NCBI GenBank assembly: GCA_023300375.1
Contig: JALZWO010000036.1
Span: 1-39,403, forward strand
Source of the DNA: Granulosicoccus sp.
GTDB taxonomy: Bacteria; Pseudomonadota; Gammaproteobacteria; Granulosicoccales; Granulosicoccaceae
Length of the DNA: 39,403 nt
Reading direction: 5' to 3'
Below the pieces are notes generated by a model. That model searched no databases. It saw nothing but the letters and a program-made list of their open reading frames with translations, and was not told the DNA's origin. A program made the position numbers and the translations under genes. Of this stretch, positions 1 to 7,816 are shown in pieces. The first letter of the stretch is position 1; each line of letters opens with the position of its first letter.

Positions 1-619
1 TAATGGCGCCGGTGGCGATGATGCGGGCGGCAACGATGACGGTAATGGCGCTGGTGGTGATGACGCGGGTGGCAACGGCGATGGTAATGGCGCTGGTGGC
101 GACAATGACGGCAGCAATGGAGTAATTGCCGATGAAACCACTGCTGCGGTGAGTGACCAATTTGAAGTCAATCAAGGCACTACACTACAGCTCGATGTGC
201 TGGCTAACGATATGGACGGTGCTGGGAATGGTCTCAGAATCATCGCTGTTTCGGAAAGCCCAAATGCAACCATCACCATCAGCGAAGATGGACAATCTGT
301 TATTTATAACCCCAATGCGGGTTATTTCAGCCCTGATGGGATGCCAGACACCTTCACGTACACGCTGGAAGACTCCGATGGAACTCAGCGTACAGGCAAT
401 GTAGCTGTCACTGTGATCAGATTCAGCGACCTGAATGGCAACGCGGTCAACGACTTCACAGAATGCAACTGCGATAACTTATTTCTTGAAACCGGGTTAG
501 ACGGCTCAGGTATTGGATCTATCTCCCGATACCTGTTATTACTAATCGCATTAATTGGTCTGGTTCGGTATTACTCAGGGTTCTCCCGAAAGTTGTCCCA
601 GTACAATGGAGCTGTGTAA
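1..619 (+). CDS. C-terminal part of a large repeat surface protein with Ig-like domain and C-terminal membrane anchor (5' truncated by window edge)
   Basis: The reading frame is open from base 2 and lacks its start, so only the last 205 codons are seen. In order it shows two and a half Gly/Asp/Asn-rich 14-residue repeats, then a domain of about 95 residues resembling cadherin-like or Big_9 Ig folds (short motifs VLANDMDG and TFTYTLEDSDG). A linker with an ECNCDN motif follows. The tail is a short Gly/Ser stretch (GSGIGS), one hydrophobic helix and a basic end (R, then FSRK), which resembles a GlyGly-CTERM-type sorting signal; that reading is inference. The protein is probably exported and held in the envelope. 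It ends 1 base before the OmpA-family gene and is probably cotranscribed with it. The function is unknown; adhesion or matrix binding are possibilities only. Confidence 0.75.
   Translation, partial: NGAGGDDAGGNDDGNGAGGDDAGGNGDGNGAGGDNDGSNGVIADETTAAVSDQFEVNQGTTLQLDVLANDMDGAGNGLRIIAVSESPNATITISEDGQSVIYNPNAGYFSPDGMPDTFTYTLEDSDGTQRTGNVAVTVIRFSDLNGNAVNDFTECNCDNLFLETGLDGSGIGSISRYLLLLIALIGLVRYYSGFSRKLSQYNGAV
2..121 (+). repeat. In-frame 42-bp tandem repeat (Asn/Gly/Asp-rich)
   Basis: Two full 42-bp units (2-43 and 44-85) and a diverging partial third unit encode NGAGGDDAGGN(D/G)DG. The array continues upstream beyond the window. The units are nearly identical at DNA level, so copy number could vary by slippage or recombination. 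The D/G-rich unit suggests a flexible, possibly calcium-binding linker. Confidence 0.8.
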
Positions 620-620
620 G

Positions 621-1727
621 ATGAATTTTAAGCAAAACCGATCAGGCATAGTGGTTTCAGCTTCCTCAGCGGCGTTCGCGTTGTTGCTAGGCCCAGCACA
701 CTTTGCAACCGTTCACGCGGACAATTTTAATAAGCGTGCCTACGTTGGAATCGGCGTTGGAGTCACCGAAGTAGATCCCGAGAGTTCCACAACTGCACTT
801 GCAGTCAGCGATGATTCTGATGTCGGCGCACACCTTGCGCTAGGGTACGATATCTCTCGCTTTCTAACCGTGGAAGGCTATATCGCAACGCTTGGAACTG
901 CTGAGGTTGAATTTCTAGGGACTGACGCAGGTAGCATTGATTACACCGTTTACGGCGTCAGTCTACTAGGTTACTTTTTTAACTCGCAAAGTGGTTTGAC
1001 TTTCGGTGATGACGATGTCACCGGGCTCTATCGCCGAGAAGGTGTGTCACTTTATGGCCGATTCGGTATTGGTCATTTGGAAAACGACTCTGAGCGAGTC
1101 GACTTCAGACGCGACAACCCTAATCATGCGGTCTTTGGTTTAGGACTTGAGTATGGTTTCTCAAACGGTATTGCCCTGCGCGCAGAGGCAACGGCCTTTG
1201 ACACTGATGCCAAGTACTTCAGTGTCGGTATTCTCAAACGATTCGGTGATGCGTCTGCAGCGCCATCACTGGCCGCTGCTGCCCCGTTAATTCCAACGGT
1301 AGCTGTTCTTGCCGAACCAGAGAAGCCTGCAGCGGCGTTACCAGAGGCTGTTGAGCGTAAGCTCTTCAACCCAATCCAATCCCCCGAGAGCTACTTTGCG
1401 GTAAATAGTTCAGATTTAACGCCTGAAACCATGCGTGAACTTGATGAATATGTTGTTCTTATGCAAGGTAATAGCTTGCGAATGCAAGTAGAAGGTCATA
1501 CCGATTCGGATGGGCTGGAGGCATACAATCTTGGCTTATCAGTTCGTCGTGCTGAGGCTGTGGCTGACTACATAGTAGGTGAAGGCATTGCGCGAAATAG
1601 AGTTACCATCATCGGTTATGGTGAAGCCCGACCAGCGAGTAATAATGACTCTGAAGAGGGTCGTGCGTTGAATAGAAGAACTGAAATTGAATTGCTCTCG
1701 CCTGCGGAACCACAAGCTTCACTGTGA
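621..1727 (+). CDS. OmpA-family outer-membrane protein
   Basis: A 368-residue porin-like protein. A signal peptide of about 35 residues (cut near VHA|DN) leads to an N-terminal eight-stranded beta-barrel of the OmpA-like beta-barrel class (about residues 38-205). A Pro/Ala-rich linker follows, then a C-terminal OmpA/MotB-type peptidoglycan-binding domain (about residues 255-355). That domain carries the GHTDSDG motif and the later NRRTEIEL motif, whose Asp and Arg bind diaminopimelate in known family members. The start at 621 was chosen because it begins a normal signal peptide and has GGAG just upstream, inside the previous gene; the longer frame from 555 gives a poor N-terminus. It probably links outer membrane to cell wall. 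Its pairing with the repeat surface protein suggests a shared envelope role (inference). Confidence 0.88.
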   Translation: MNFKQNRSGIVVSASSAAFALLLGPAHFATVHADNFNKRAYVGIGVGVTEVDPESSTTALAVSDDSDVGAHLALGYDISRFLTVEGYIATLGTAEVEFLGTDAGSIDYTVYGVSLLGYFFNSQSGLTFGDDDVTGLYRREGVSLYGRFGIGHLENDSERVDFRRDNPNHAVFGLGLEYGFSNGIALRAEATAFDTDAKYFSVGILKRFGDASAAPSLAAAAPLIPTVAVLAEPEKPAAALPEAVERKLFNPIQSPESYFAVNSSDLTPETMRELDEYVVLMQGNSLRMQVEGHTDSDGLEAYNLGLSVRRAEAVADYIVGEGIARNRVTIIGYGEARPASNNDSEEGRALNRRTEIELLSPAEPQASL

Positions 1728-1752
1728 TGTTGTATAGGCGCATTTTCTATTA

Positions 1753-2511
1753 ATGAGCCTGCTTTGGGAGCATCAACACCTCGATACGCATTACAGCGTG
1801 CGAAGCTCAGGGGGGGCAATACGGTTGTATACCAATCGTGTTTTTCACAGTCAGTGGAATCCACGAGTCCCCTTTTCTGGTGGTATTTGGGACTGTTTAA
1901 GCCTTCCTGCGCTACACAAACAACCGGGGCAGATAGGACGTGTTCTGTTACTGGGAGTAGGTGGTGGCGCGGTTATCAACCAGCTACAAGAAATTGACAG
2001 TTCTGTATCGGTGACAGCCATTGAACTCGATGGGCAGCATCTGAAAATTGCTCGAAACTGGTTCAAGGTAGGTGGTGAAAATATCTCGCTGATTCATGAC
2101 GACGCTATCAGCTGGCTATATAGCTATGATGGGCCGCCCTTCGACATCATAATAGATGATTTGTTTGGCCATGATGAGGGCGAACCCATTCGAGCCTGTG
2201 CGCTGGAACTATATTGGTTGGAGTTGATGTATCGGCATCTGAATGTTGATGGACTGCTGGTAGCAAACTGCATTAACAGTGTTGAGTTAATACAAGCTTT
2301 GCCTACTATTGGAGCTGCAGGCTTCAAGGCTGGATATCGTTGGCACTTGCCAACGTATGAAAACATCATTGGTGTTTTTGCCAAACAGTCCTTGCATGCC
2401 AGGCAATGGTCACGCAATCTTGAAACAAGCGATTTGAGCGTCAAGGATCGTAGTCAAGCACGGACAATAGTCAGGCGACCTTTGCGTGCCTTGACCGATT
2501 ATATGAATTAA
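1753..2511 (+). CDS. Spermidine synthase-like class I methyltransferase-fold protein
   Basis: A 252-residue protein with a Rossmann SAM-type fold of the SpeE/spermine synthase family. Visible motifs are the glycine loop LLLGVGGGAV (about residue 66), the acidic AIELDGQHL at the end of strand 2, DDAISWL, and IIDDLFG. The glycine loop differs from the GGGDGG signature of true spermidine synthases and the aminopropyl-acceptor residues are not evident, so the substrate is unknown; it may not be a polyamine. No strong ribosome binding site precedes the ATG (AGGCG is 12 bases away). It follows the OmpA gene by 25 bases and converges on the TraF-like gene. Confidence 0.75.
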   Translation: MSLLWEHQHLDTHYSVRSSGGAIRLYTNRVFHSQWNPRVPFSGGIWDCLSLPALHKQPGQIGRVLLLGVGGGAVINQLQEIDSSVSVTAIELDGQHLKIARNWFKVGGENISLIHDDAISWLYSYDGPPFDIIIDDLFGHDEGEPIRACALELYWLELMYRHLNVDGLLVANCINSVELIQALPTIGAAGFKAGYRWHLPTYENIIGVFAKQSLHARQWSRNLETSDLSVKDRSQARTIVRRPLRALTDYMN

Positions 2512-2556
2512 ACGCGGTTAAGCATCGAATTCAAAGCATAAGTTAGGCGTTGGTGT

Positions 2557-3915
2557 TTATTTGAAACTGTACGACAGTTGTGCGCTGATTTCAGTAGACT
2601 CAACTTCGCTAATCCGTGCTCCCACTTGCAAGATTCCTAAACCAAATCCGACGGTAAAGGCGGTATTGTCTTCGTCCCGTTCGGCGTCAAAAGCTATCCC
2701 CGCGCGAATGGCATATTTCTGGGTGCCGTACTCAACACCGATGCCAATCTTTTGCGTGTCAAAGTTATCCACCTTTGCACCATTCAAGGCCAGATCGCCA
2801 GTTAAGTTCAGCTTTCCTTGTTGGTAAGCCGCTCCTACGATTAATTGTGGTGTTGTTTCAAATTCAAAGCCGTTTTCCGTTTCAATTGATTCGGGCACCA
2901 AATTCCTAACAACTGCGGCTACTTGAACGGGTAGAGTGGGGAGGTCGGTAGAAAATCCGAGATCTACAGTGAAGGAGCTCTCAGTGTTCTCACTGTCATC
3001 GAATCTATCTTGAATCGAGCGTGAGGTTTCGTCCAGTTCTGTTTGAACATTGGCACTAACATCGGCAGCTCTGAGTGAAGATATCTTTGGTGTAATACCC
3101 ATATCGACTTTGTAACCCGCCACATTAAGTGTTCGGGCAAGGCTTATACCAAGCTGAACACGAATCAGCGCTGCTGCTTGTCCACTGGAGTTTAATACAG
3201 GTTCACCGGTTACCGGGTCGTTTTCGTCTGGCAGAACCACATCAACGGTGCCTAAGTTCGGATCAAAAGTAATAAAGTCGGGTTGCTCGTCCCTATTAAC
3301 CTCGCCGAACGTTAAATCGCCTTCGAGTATTTCAGCGAATTGACCGACGTAGACTCTGTCACCTTCAGGAATATCAGACGTCCCTGAAAATGTTCCACTT
3401 ACACTAAGGTTCACGCTGTAGGGTTTGTTGGTGTGCGTGAAAGCAATACCTAAATCGGTTTGTAAGTGACCCTCTACCGTCTCTCCGTCCAGCACATCTA
3501 AAATATTCAGGATGCGATCAGACAGCACTGAGATAGGGTCTGTGTCGGCTATACAAATAGTGTCATCGTTAGCTGTAAAGGGATTGCAGGTGATGCTCTG
3601 ACTATTGAGGTTTTCAATCTCATCCTCTAGATCATCAAATATTGTTTCGTTCGCAGAGTCGGTAACGGTGTCTACTAGATCGCTGTCAGCTCGGGCCTCT
3701 CCACTAAAGCCTAAAAGAACATGTGTGGTTTCACCACGACGGTGCATTTGCATCATGCTTGCAGGATTGGAAAGTACACCATGTGCACCATTGCCATTCG
3801 CTATAACCGCCCCCCCAAGAGCTATTGAGCGTGCATCTTTTGCAGAAACGTTGGTAGTTGCAGTGATTGTGCAAAGAGTGGTGATCATTGCTCCCAGCGT
3901 TACAAACCTATTCAT
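2557..3915 (-). CDS. TraF-like outer-membrane beta-barrel protein (conjugal transfer TraF_2 family), orphan
   Basis: A 452-residue secreted protein. The ATG at 3915 is preferred because it begins a clean signal peptide (MNRFVTLG ... NVSA|KDAR); an upstream TTG at 3969 adds 18 charged residues ahead of it. After the leader comes the ARSIALGGAVIANGNGAHGV segment, in the style of FadL/TraF-type barrels with an early N-P-A-S motif (SNPASMM). Alternating hydrophobic strands follow, ending in a terminal aromatic beta-signal (QLSYSFK). Residues about 85-125 are acidic and predicted periplasmic or coiled. The family is named after plasmid transfer, but no conjugation genes lie nearby. A transporter-like or structural outer-membrane role is more likely; the substrate is unknown. 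Confidence 0.65.
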   Translation of the reverse strand: MNRFVTLGAMITTLCTITATTNVSAKDARSIALGGAVIANGNGAHGVLSNPASMMQMHRRGETTHVLLGFSGEARADSDLVDTVTDSANETIFDDLEDEIENLNSQSITCNPFTANDDTICIADTDPISVLSDRILNILDVLDGETVEGHLQTDLGIAFTHTNKPYSVNLSVSGTFSGTSDIPEGDRVYVGQFAEILEGDLTFGEVNRDEQPDFITFDPNLGTVDVVLPDENDPVTGEPVLNSSGQAAALIRVQLGISLARTLNVAGYKVDMGITPKISSLRAADVSANVQTELDETSRSIQDRFDDSENTESSFTVDLGFSTDLPTLPVQVAAVVRNLVPESIETENGFEFETTPQLIVGAAYQQGKLNLTGDLALNGAKVDNFDTQKIGIGVEYGTQKYAIRAGIAFDAERDEDNTAFTVGFGLGILQVGARISEVESTEISAQLSYSFK

Positions 3916-4178
3916 AGAGTGTCTCTGCGTGTCTGGCGCTTTCACGCGGATAGTTTTAAGAGTTAGCAAGGTGTCTAAAGCTGTTATCGGAGATAACTAA
4001 CAGCATAAGTTTTAGCATGTAGCAGCAAAGCGCATGCCTAGCTTCTCTTGCCTAACAAGGCAGGAGTTATGTGAATACGAGAGGGCGATTAGTCTTCGGA
4101 TTCTGCAAGAAACTTTGTGTCTCGAGGACTGCTTAGCTTAGTGTGAAAGGCTGTACGGAATTGGATACAACACTTGGT

Positions 4179-6635
4179 TTAGGTTTTATCGGAAATAGCT
4201 AGGCTGATTGCCAGAATAGCGTGGCGCGAGGATTCAGGCAGTAGTGCGCGAGCTTCATCTTCGATTTTGAATAACGAGTGCATCGGACGAAGCTTGCCAT
4301 CGTTCAGTTCAATGTAACCTTGATGTTGCATCGATTCGACGAAACTATTGTGTAAGTGTTTGTCGTATAGCTCTGTTGCTACTTTACCGTGTGTGCTGGC
4401 GAGCCGATTTGCTGCTAGCTGACACCGTTTTTGCAACTCCTCGCTGTCGATTTCGTGATGAGTGCTTTGTGCGAGCAAACACGCGCACAAATAATCGCGC
4501 TCTAATGCTGGAGTTATCACGTTTGCCAGTCTGGCAAAGGCCACTGCCTCCAGTGAACCGGCAGTGGGGCGTGCCCAGACATTGTTGTCGTTTGTGATCA
4601 AGCCGGACTGTTCAAGTCCAGCCAGCACTTGTTGCAATGATTTCTGATTTACTTCGGTGGATAAAAAAAGTTCGCCTTGAATAAAAGGAAAACTCAGTTC
4701 GACCAGATGTGCTATCTCCTGCTCACTGCGATGTCGCCTATTGGTGAAGGTACAAGCCACCAGTGCTGGTAGTGTCAATAGATGAAGTATGTTGTTGCGG
4801 AAATAATTGAGTGGCGCTGCTTGTCCGGGCTTAAGAGCAACCAAAGGGCCGACCGCATCTTCGATCGTGTGTACAAATCCTAAACGTGAGCCATGAGCGA
4901 TGAGTTCTTGAGCATCAATTTCAGGAACAGTAATTCGTGAATCTTGATAGGTACTTTGCAATAGTGTTCTGAAAATTGTGACTTGCTGAATAAATTCATC
5001 ACAACTTATGCAGCCTCGAGGTGTCGCCAACATGGCGGTAGCTAGCAAGCTGATAGGTGTGACACTAGTGGCTTCATTTATTCGTTGCATGATGGTTTCA
5101 CCCAAGTCATCGACTACAGGTCTGATCCAGGCTGGGCGTTCACTATCCACTGTATAGCTGCGCCACTGCGGTTCATGTTGCTCAAGTAATGAATCCAGTT
5201 CAATCGGGGCGCCAAAGTTTACGTACACACGTCCGTAATCCTCTTTTAATGTACGTAGGGACTTTAGCAAGGCAAATACGGACTCTCTTTGCTTCTTGCC
5301 ACCAGCCAGTTCACTGGTGAAAGATCGTCCTTCAAGCAGACGTTCGTAGCCAAAGTACACTGGCACGAAAACCACAGGTGTTTCAGGTTTATGTAAATAC
5401 GCATGCACTGTCATTGATAGCATCCCGCCTTTGTGGGGTAGCAGACGTCCAGAGCGGCTCCTGCCACCTTCAATGAAATACCCTAGTGCGTGCCCACGTT
5501 GCAGTAGTTCTTTCATGTACGCATTGAACACAGCAGAATACAGAGGTTTGCCAGCAAAGCTTCTGCGCAGAAAAAACGCACCACCCCGACGTAAAATTCC
5601 CCCTACAAAGGGTAAGTTCAGATTAATGCCAGCGGCAATATGTGGCAAAGAGAAGCCTTGAACATAGAGTATGTAAGATAAGAGCAGGTAGTCGATATGA
5701 CTACGATGGCAGGGAACATACACAACTTCACGTCCATCAGCCACTGCTTTAAGTTGATCTATTCCATTGAGCTCAACACCATCGTACAACTCATTCCATA
5801 AGCGTTTGAGCAGCGTGTGCAGGACACGAATCGTCGGATAAGATACGTCAGCCGAAATTTCGTTAGCGTATGCTCTAGCTTGTTGACGGGCACGGTCTAA
5901 GGTGCTGGTGTTAGCCTCATTATTGATTGCGAGGCGAACCGCTGAGTCAGACAACACATGGTCCATCAGCATTCGCCTATGCGATTGGTCAGGGCCTAAA
6001 CTGGCGATACGACGCTGCCGAAAATGCACACGGAGGATACGCGATACCTTGCGAGGCAATAAATCGCTATTCCCGCCAGAGCGTTGTAGGGCTTCAAGTG
6101 ACAATGGCTCACTGATACTTAAGAGTGTATGTCTGCCATGCACAAGAGTTGTCAATAACTTGCGGGTGCGTCCAGCGAATTGCCAGTTCTCACTCAATAG
6201 CAATTTGACGATGGATGACTCCTTGTCAGGTGCCCGACCCCAGTAAACCGATACGGGGACGATCTGCAGTTCTCCGGCATCGCCATTTTCACTGGCTTTT
6301 ATCAAAGAGGTGAGTAACTCGGATGTGGTTGGGTGTCGCTTTGATCGCCGTTTCCAAAAAAACAGTTTGCGTCTCTGTCTGAGCACATCTACAGACGTCT
6401 TAAAGCGCGCTCCACCAAACAGCAGTTCCTTGTCTGGGTGGGGCAAGGATAATCGCTCAGCGGCTATTGTTAGCGCGGCTTTGTCAGCCAGACCACCTAC
6501 CTCCAGTATATAGAGTACGGGTATCTCCGGATTGATGAGTGAATTGGGCTCTTTAGGTAATACCTCTGGATTGATCCAGAATCGCATTACGCGTATCAAC
6601 AGGCTGTCAACGAAAGTTTGCAATGTCTGAGGCAT
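4179..6635 (-). CDS. plsB: Glycerol-3-phosphate 1-O-acyltransferase PlsB
   Basis: An 818-residue inner-membrane enzyme that transfers an acyl group from acyl-ACP or acyl-CoA to position 1 of glycerol-3-phosphate, the first step of phospholipid synthesis. All four acyltransferase blocks are visible: block I HRSHID with H310 and D315, block II GGAFFLRRSF, block III FIEGGRSRSG, and block IV VFVPVYFGYE. Length and architecture, with long N- and C-terminal helical regions, match Escherichia coli PlsB (about 807 residues). Its ATG lies only 21 bases from the divergent ATG of the AhpD-like gene, so its promoter must overlap that coding region. No rho-independent terminator is obvious downstream. Confidence 0.97.
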   Translation of the reverse strand: MPQTLQTFVDSLLIRVMRFWINPEVLPKEPNSLINPEIPVLYILEVGGLADKAALTIAAERLSLPHPDKELLFGGARFKTSVDVLRQRRKLFFWKRRSKRHPTTSELLTSLIKASENGDAGELQIVPVSVYWGRAPDKESSIVKLLLSENWQFAGRTRKLLTTLVHGRHTLLSISEPLSLEALQRSGGNSDLLPRKVSRILRVHFRQRRIASLGPDQSHRRMLMDHVLSDSAVRLAINNEANTSTLDRARQQARAYANEISADVSYPTIRVLHTLLKRLWNELYDGVELNGIDQLKAVADGREVVYVPCHRSHIDYLLLSYILYVQGFSLPHIAAGINLNLPFVGGILRRGGAFFLRRSFAGKPLYSAVFNAYMKELLQRGHALGYFIEGGRSRSGRLLPHKGGMLSMTVHAYLHKPETPVVFVPVYFGYERLLEGRSFTSELAGGKKQRESVFALLKSLRTLKEDYGRVYVNFGAPIELDSLLEQHEPQWRSYTVDSERPAWIRPVVDDLGETIMQRINEATSVTPISLLATAMLATPRGCISCDEFIQQVTIFRTLLQSTYQDSRITVPEIDAQELIAHGSRLGFVHTIEDAVGPLVALKPGQAAPLNYFRNNILHLLTLPALVACTFTNRRHRSEQEIAHLVELSFPFIQGELFLSTEVNQKSLQQVLAGLEQSGLITNDNNVWARPTAGSLEAVAFARLANVITPALERDYLCACLLAQSTHHEIDSEELQKRCQLAANRLASTHGKVATELYDKHLHNSFVESMQHQGYIELNDGKLRPMHSLFKIEDEARALLPESSRHAILAISLAISDKT

Positions 6636-6656
6636 AATGGCGGTTCAACAAGAGGG

Positions 6657-7208
6657 ATGCATCATACAGTGACCAGACTAAACACTATCGAAATCACCAA
6701 ATTATCGGAGGTCACTATCGAGGCGCTCGAGCCTTTTCGTCAGAATGGCAAGATTGCGCCGGTGTACCTGCAATTTGCCAATAGTGAGGTAGCATTGCAA
6801 GCTTATTTGCGAATGGAACAAAGCCTGAGCCTCGGAAGTCTCAGTACTCTCCAACTTGAGGCTGTCAAATTATGGGTCAGCCAGCAAACTGGCTGCGAAT
6901 TTTGTCTATCGGTACATTCGTTCAAAGCGCAAAGCGCCGGGCTGGATGAACCACAACAGATGGCCATCCGTACGGACGAGGAGACCGGTAATCAATCATT
7001 GGATGCCTTGCTAAGGCTTGCCAGAACTTTGTTTCGAACGCCGGGTAGTATTCCTCAAGATGTTTTGAGTGATGCGCGCGCCGCAGGCTTAAGTGATGAG
7101 AACATGGTTGATCTGGCCATGGCAATGAGCACGATATTCTTTACCAACCTGACTAACCATATTAACGACTCAAAGTCGCCGTTGAAAGCCGCTCCTGCTA
7201 TTTCATAG
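6657..7208 (+). CDS. AhpD-like carboxymuconolactone decarboxylase-family protein
   Basis: A 183-residue, all-helical protein of the AhpD/CMD family. The redox signature CEFCLSVH (CxxCxxxH) lies around residue 82, preceded by the family's conserved helix that supplies a Glu. Proteins of this kind act as alkylhydroperoxidases or thiol-disulfide partners. The start is uncertain: the ATG at 6657 touches the AGAGGG sequence, so the in-frame GTG at 6669, 12 bases beyond it, may be used instead. It is divergent from plsB. A role in peroxide detoxification is inferred from the motif only. Confidence 0.8.
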   Translation: MHHTVTRLNTIEITKLSEVTIEALEPFRQNGKIAPVYLQFANSEVALQAYLRMEQSLSLGSLSTLQLEAVKLWVSQQTGCEFCLSVHSFKAQSAGLDEPQQMAIRTDEETGNQSLDALLRLARTLFRTPGSIPQDVLSDARAAGLSDENMVDLAMAMSTIFFTNLTNHINDSKSPLKAAPAIS

Positions 7209-7322
7209 ATTCAACTTAGGATTGTCTTTTGGGGCCCTATTTTGGTACGAAATTGTGTCCTCCGCGCATGCTTATAGCGTTGCTCAAAAGTCTTGTATTG
7301 ATAACACGTGAAGCGAAAAACA

Positions 7323-7703
7323 ATGGCTCAAAAAAAAGTTCCAAAGAATATACTCGGGGAAGATCTCGTTACTTGCGGTTCTGACCCTATCACTGGATTC
7401 TATCGTGATGGGTGTTGCGATACAGGGCCAGAAGATGCAGGCTCTCACACAGTTTGTGTGGCTGTCACTGATGAATTTCTTGAATTCACTGCCTCAGTAG
7501 GGAACGATTTATCAACGCCTATGCCTGCCTATGGATTCCCTGGATTGAAGACAGGCGATCGCTGGTGTCTGTGCGCGAGTCGCTGGTTGCAGGCGTTCAA
7601 TGCAGGCCATGCGCCTAAAGTTTATGTACGCTCGACGCACGAGGCTGCTTTGCGAATAATCCCAATGGACGTGCTCACTGCATCGGCTGCTGATTTACAT
7701 TGA
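7323..7703 (+). CDS. DUF2237 family protein
   Basis: A 126-residue protein matching the widespread DUF2237 family. It carries the conserved short motifs GFYRDGCC, TGPEDAGSHTVC, GNDLSTP, FPGLKTGDRWCLC and an Ala/Trp-rich helix, with several conserved cysteines. The biochemical function is unknown; the family is typically cytosolic and single-domain. The ATG at 7323 gives the usual N-terminus (AQKKVPKNILG); a GTG at 7308 would add five residues. The 114-base gap upstream suggests its own promoter, though no convincing hexamers are seen. Confidence 0.85.
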   Translation: MAQKKVPKNILGEDLVTCGSDPITGFYRDGCCDTGPEDAGSHTVCVAVTDEFLEFTASVGNDLSTPMPAYGFPGLKTGDRWCLCASRWLQAFNAGHAPKVYVRSTHEAALRIIPMDVLTASAADLH

Positions 7704-7728
7704 TACAGCTTTTTAGATGTAACGACCT

Positions 7729-7763
7729 AAGGCCTGGACACTTGTCAGATGCCAAGAGGCCTT
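7729..7763. terminator. Possible weak terminator: 7-bp inverted repeat with 21-base loop
   Basis: AAGGCCT (7729-7735) and AGGCCTT (7757-7763) are perfect inverted repeats downstream of the DUF2237 stop and are followed by TCATTAGTT. The loop is long and the tail weak, so a terminator is only possible. It may instead be an operator for the ABC gene that follows. Confidence 0.3.
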
Positions 7764-7769
7764 CATTAG

Positions 7770-7798
7770 TTGAACTCAACTTCCCACCTTAGTATTAA
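7770..7798 (+). promoter_or_regulatory. Candidate sigma-70 promoter for the ABC exporter gene
   Basis: TTGAAC (7770-7775) and TATTAA (7793-7798) are separated by 17 bases, each matching four of six consensus positions. They end 19 bases before the start codon at 7817. The match is moderate and could be chance. Confidence 0.3.
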
Positions 7799-7816
7799 TA
7801 AGGCTGCTCTATTTCT

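Noticed and set aside
1-121. CRISPR or intergenic satellite
   Set aside because: The repeats are in frame, adjacent without spacers, and encode a regular D/G-rich protein repeat.
2557-3915. Part of a conjugation or type IV secretion system
   Set aside because: Only a single TraF-like barrel protein is present; there is no relaxase, coupling protein or pilus gene anywhere in the window.
4047-4064. Small hairpin CTTGCCT-AACA-AGGCAGG between the TraF-like gene and plsB as a terminator
   Set aside because: The stem is short with a G-T pair and there is no T-run on either strand. The rest of the 263-base gap shows nothing recognisable.
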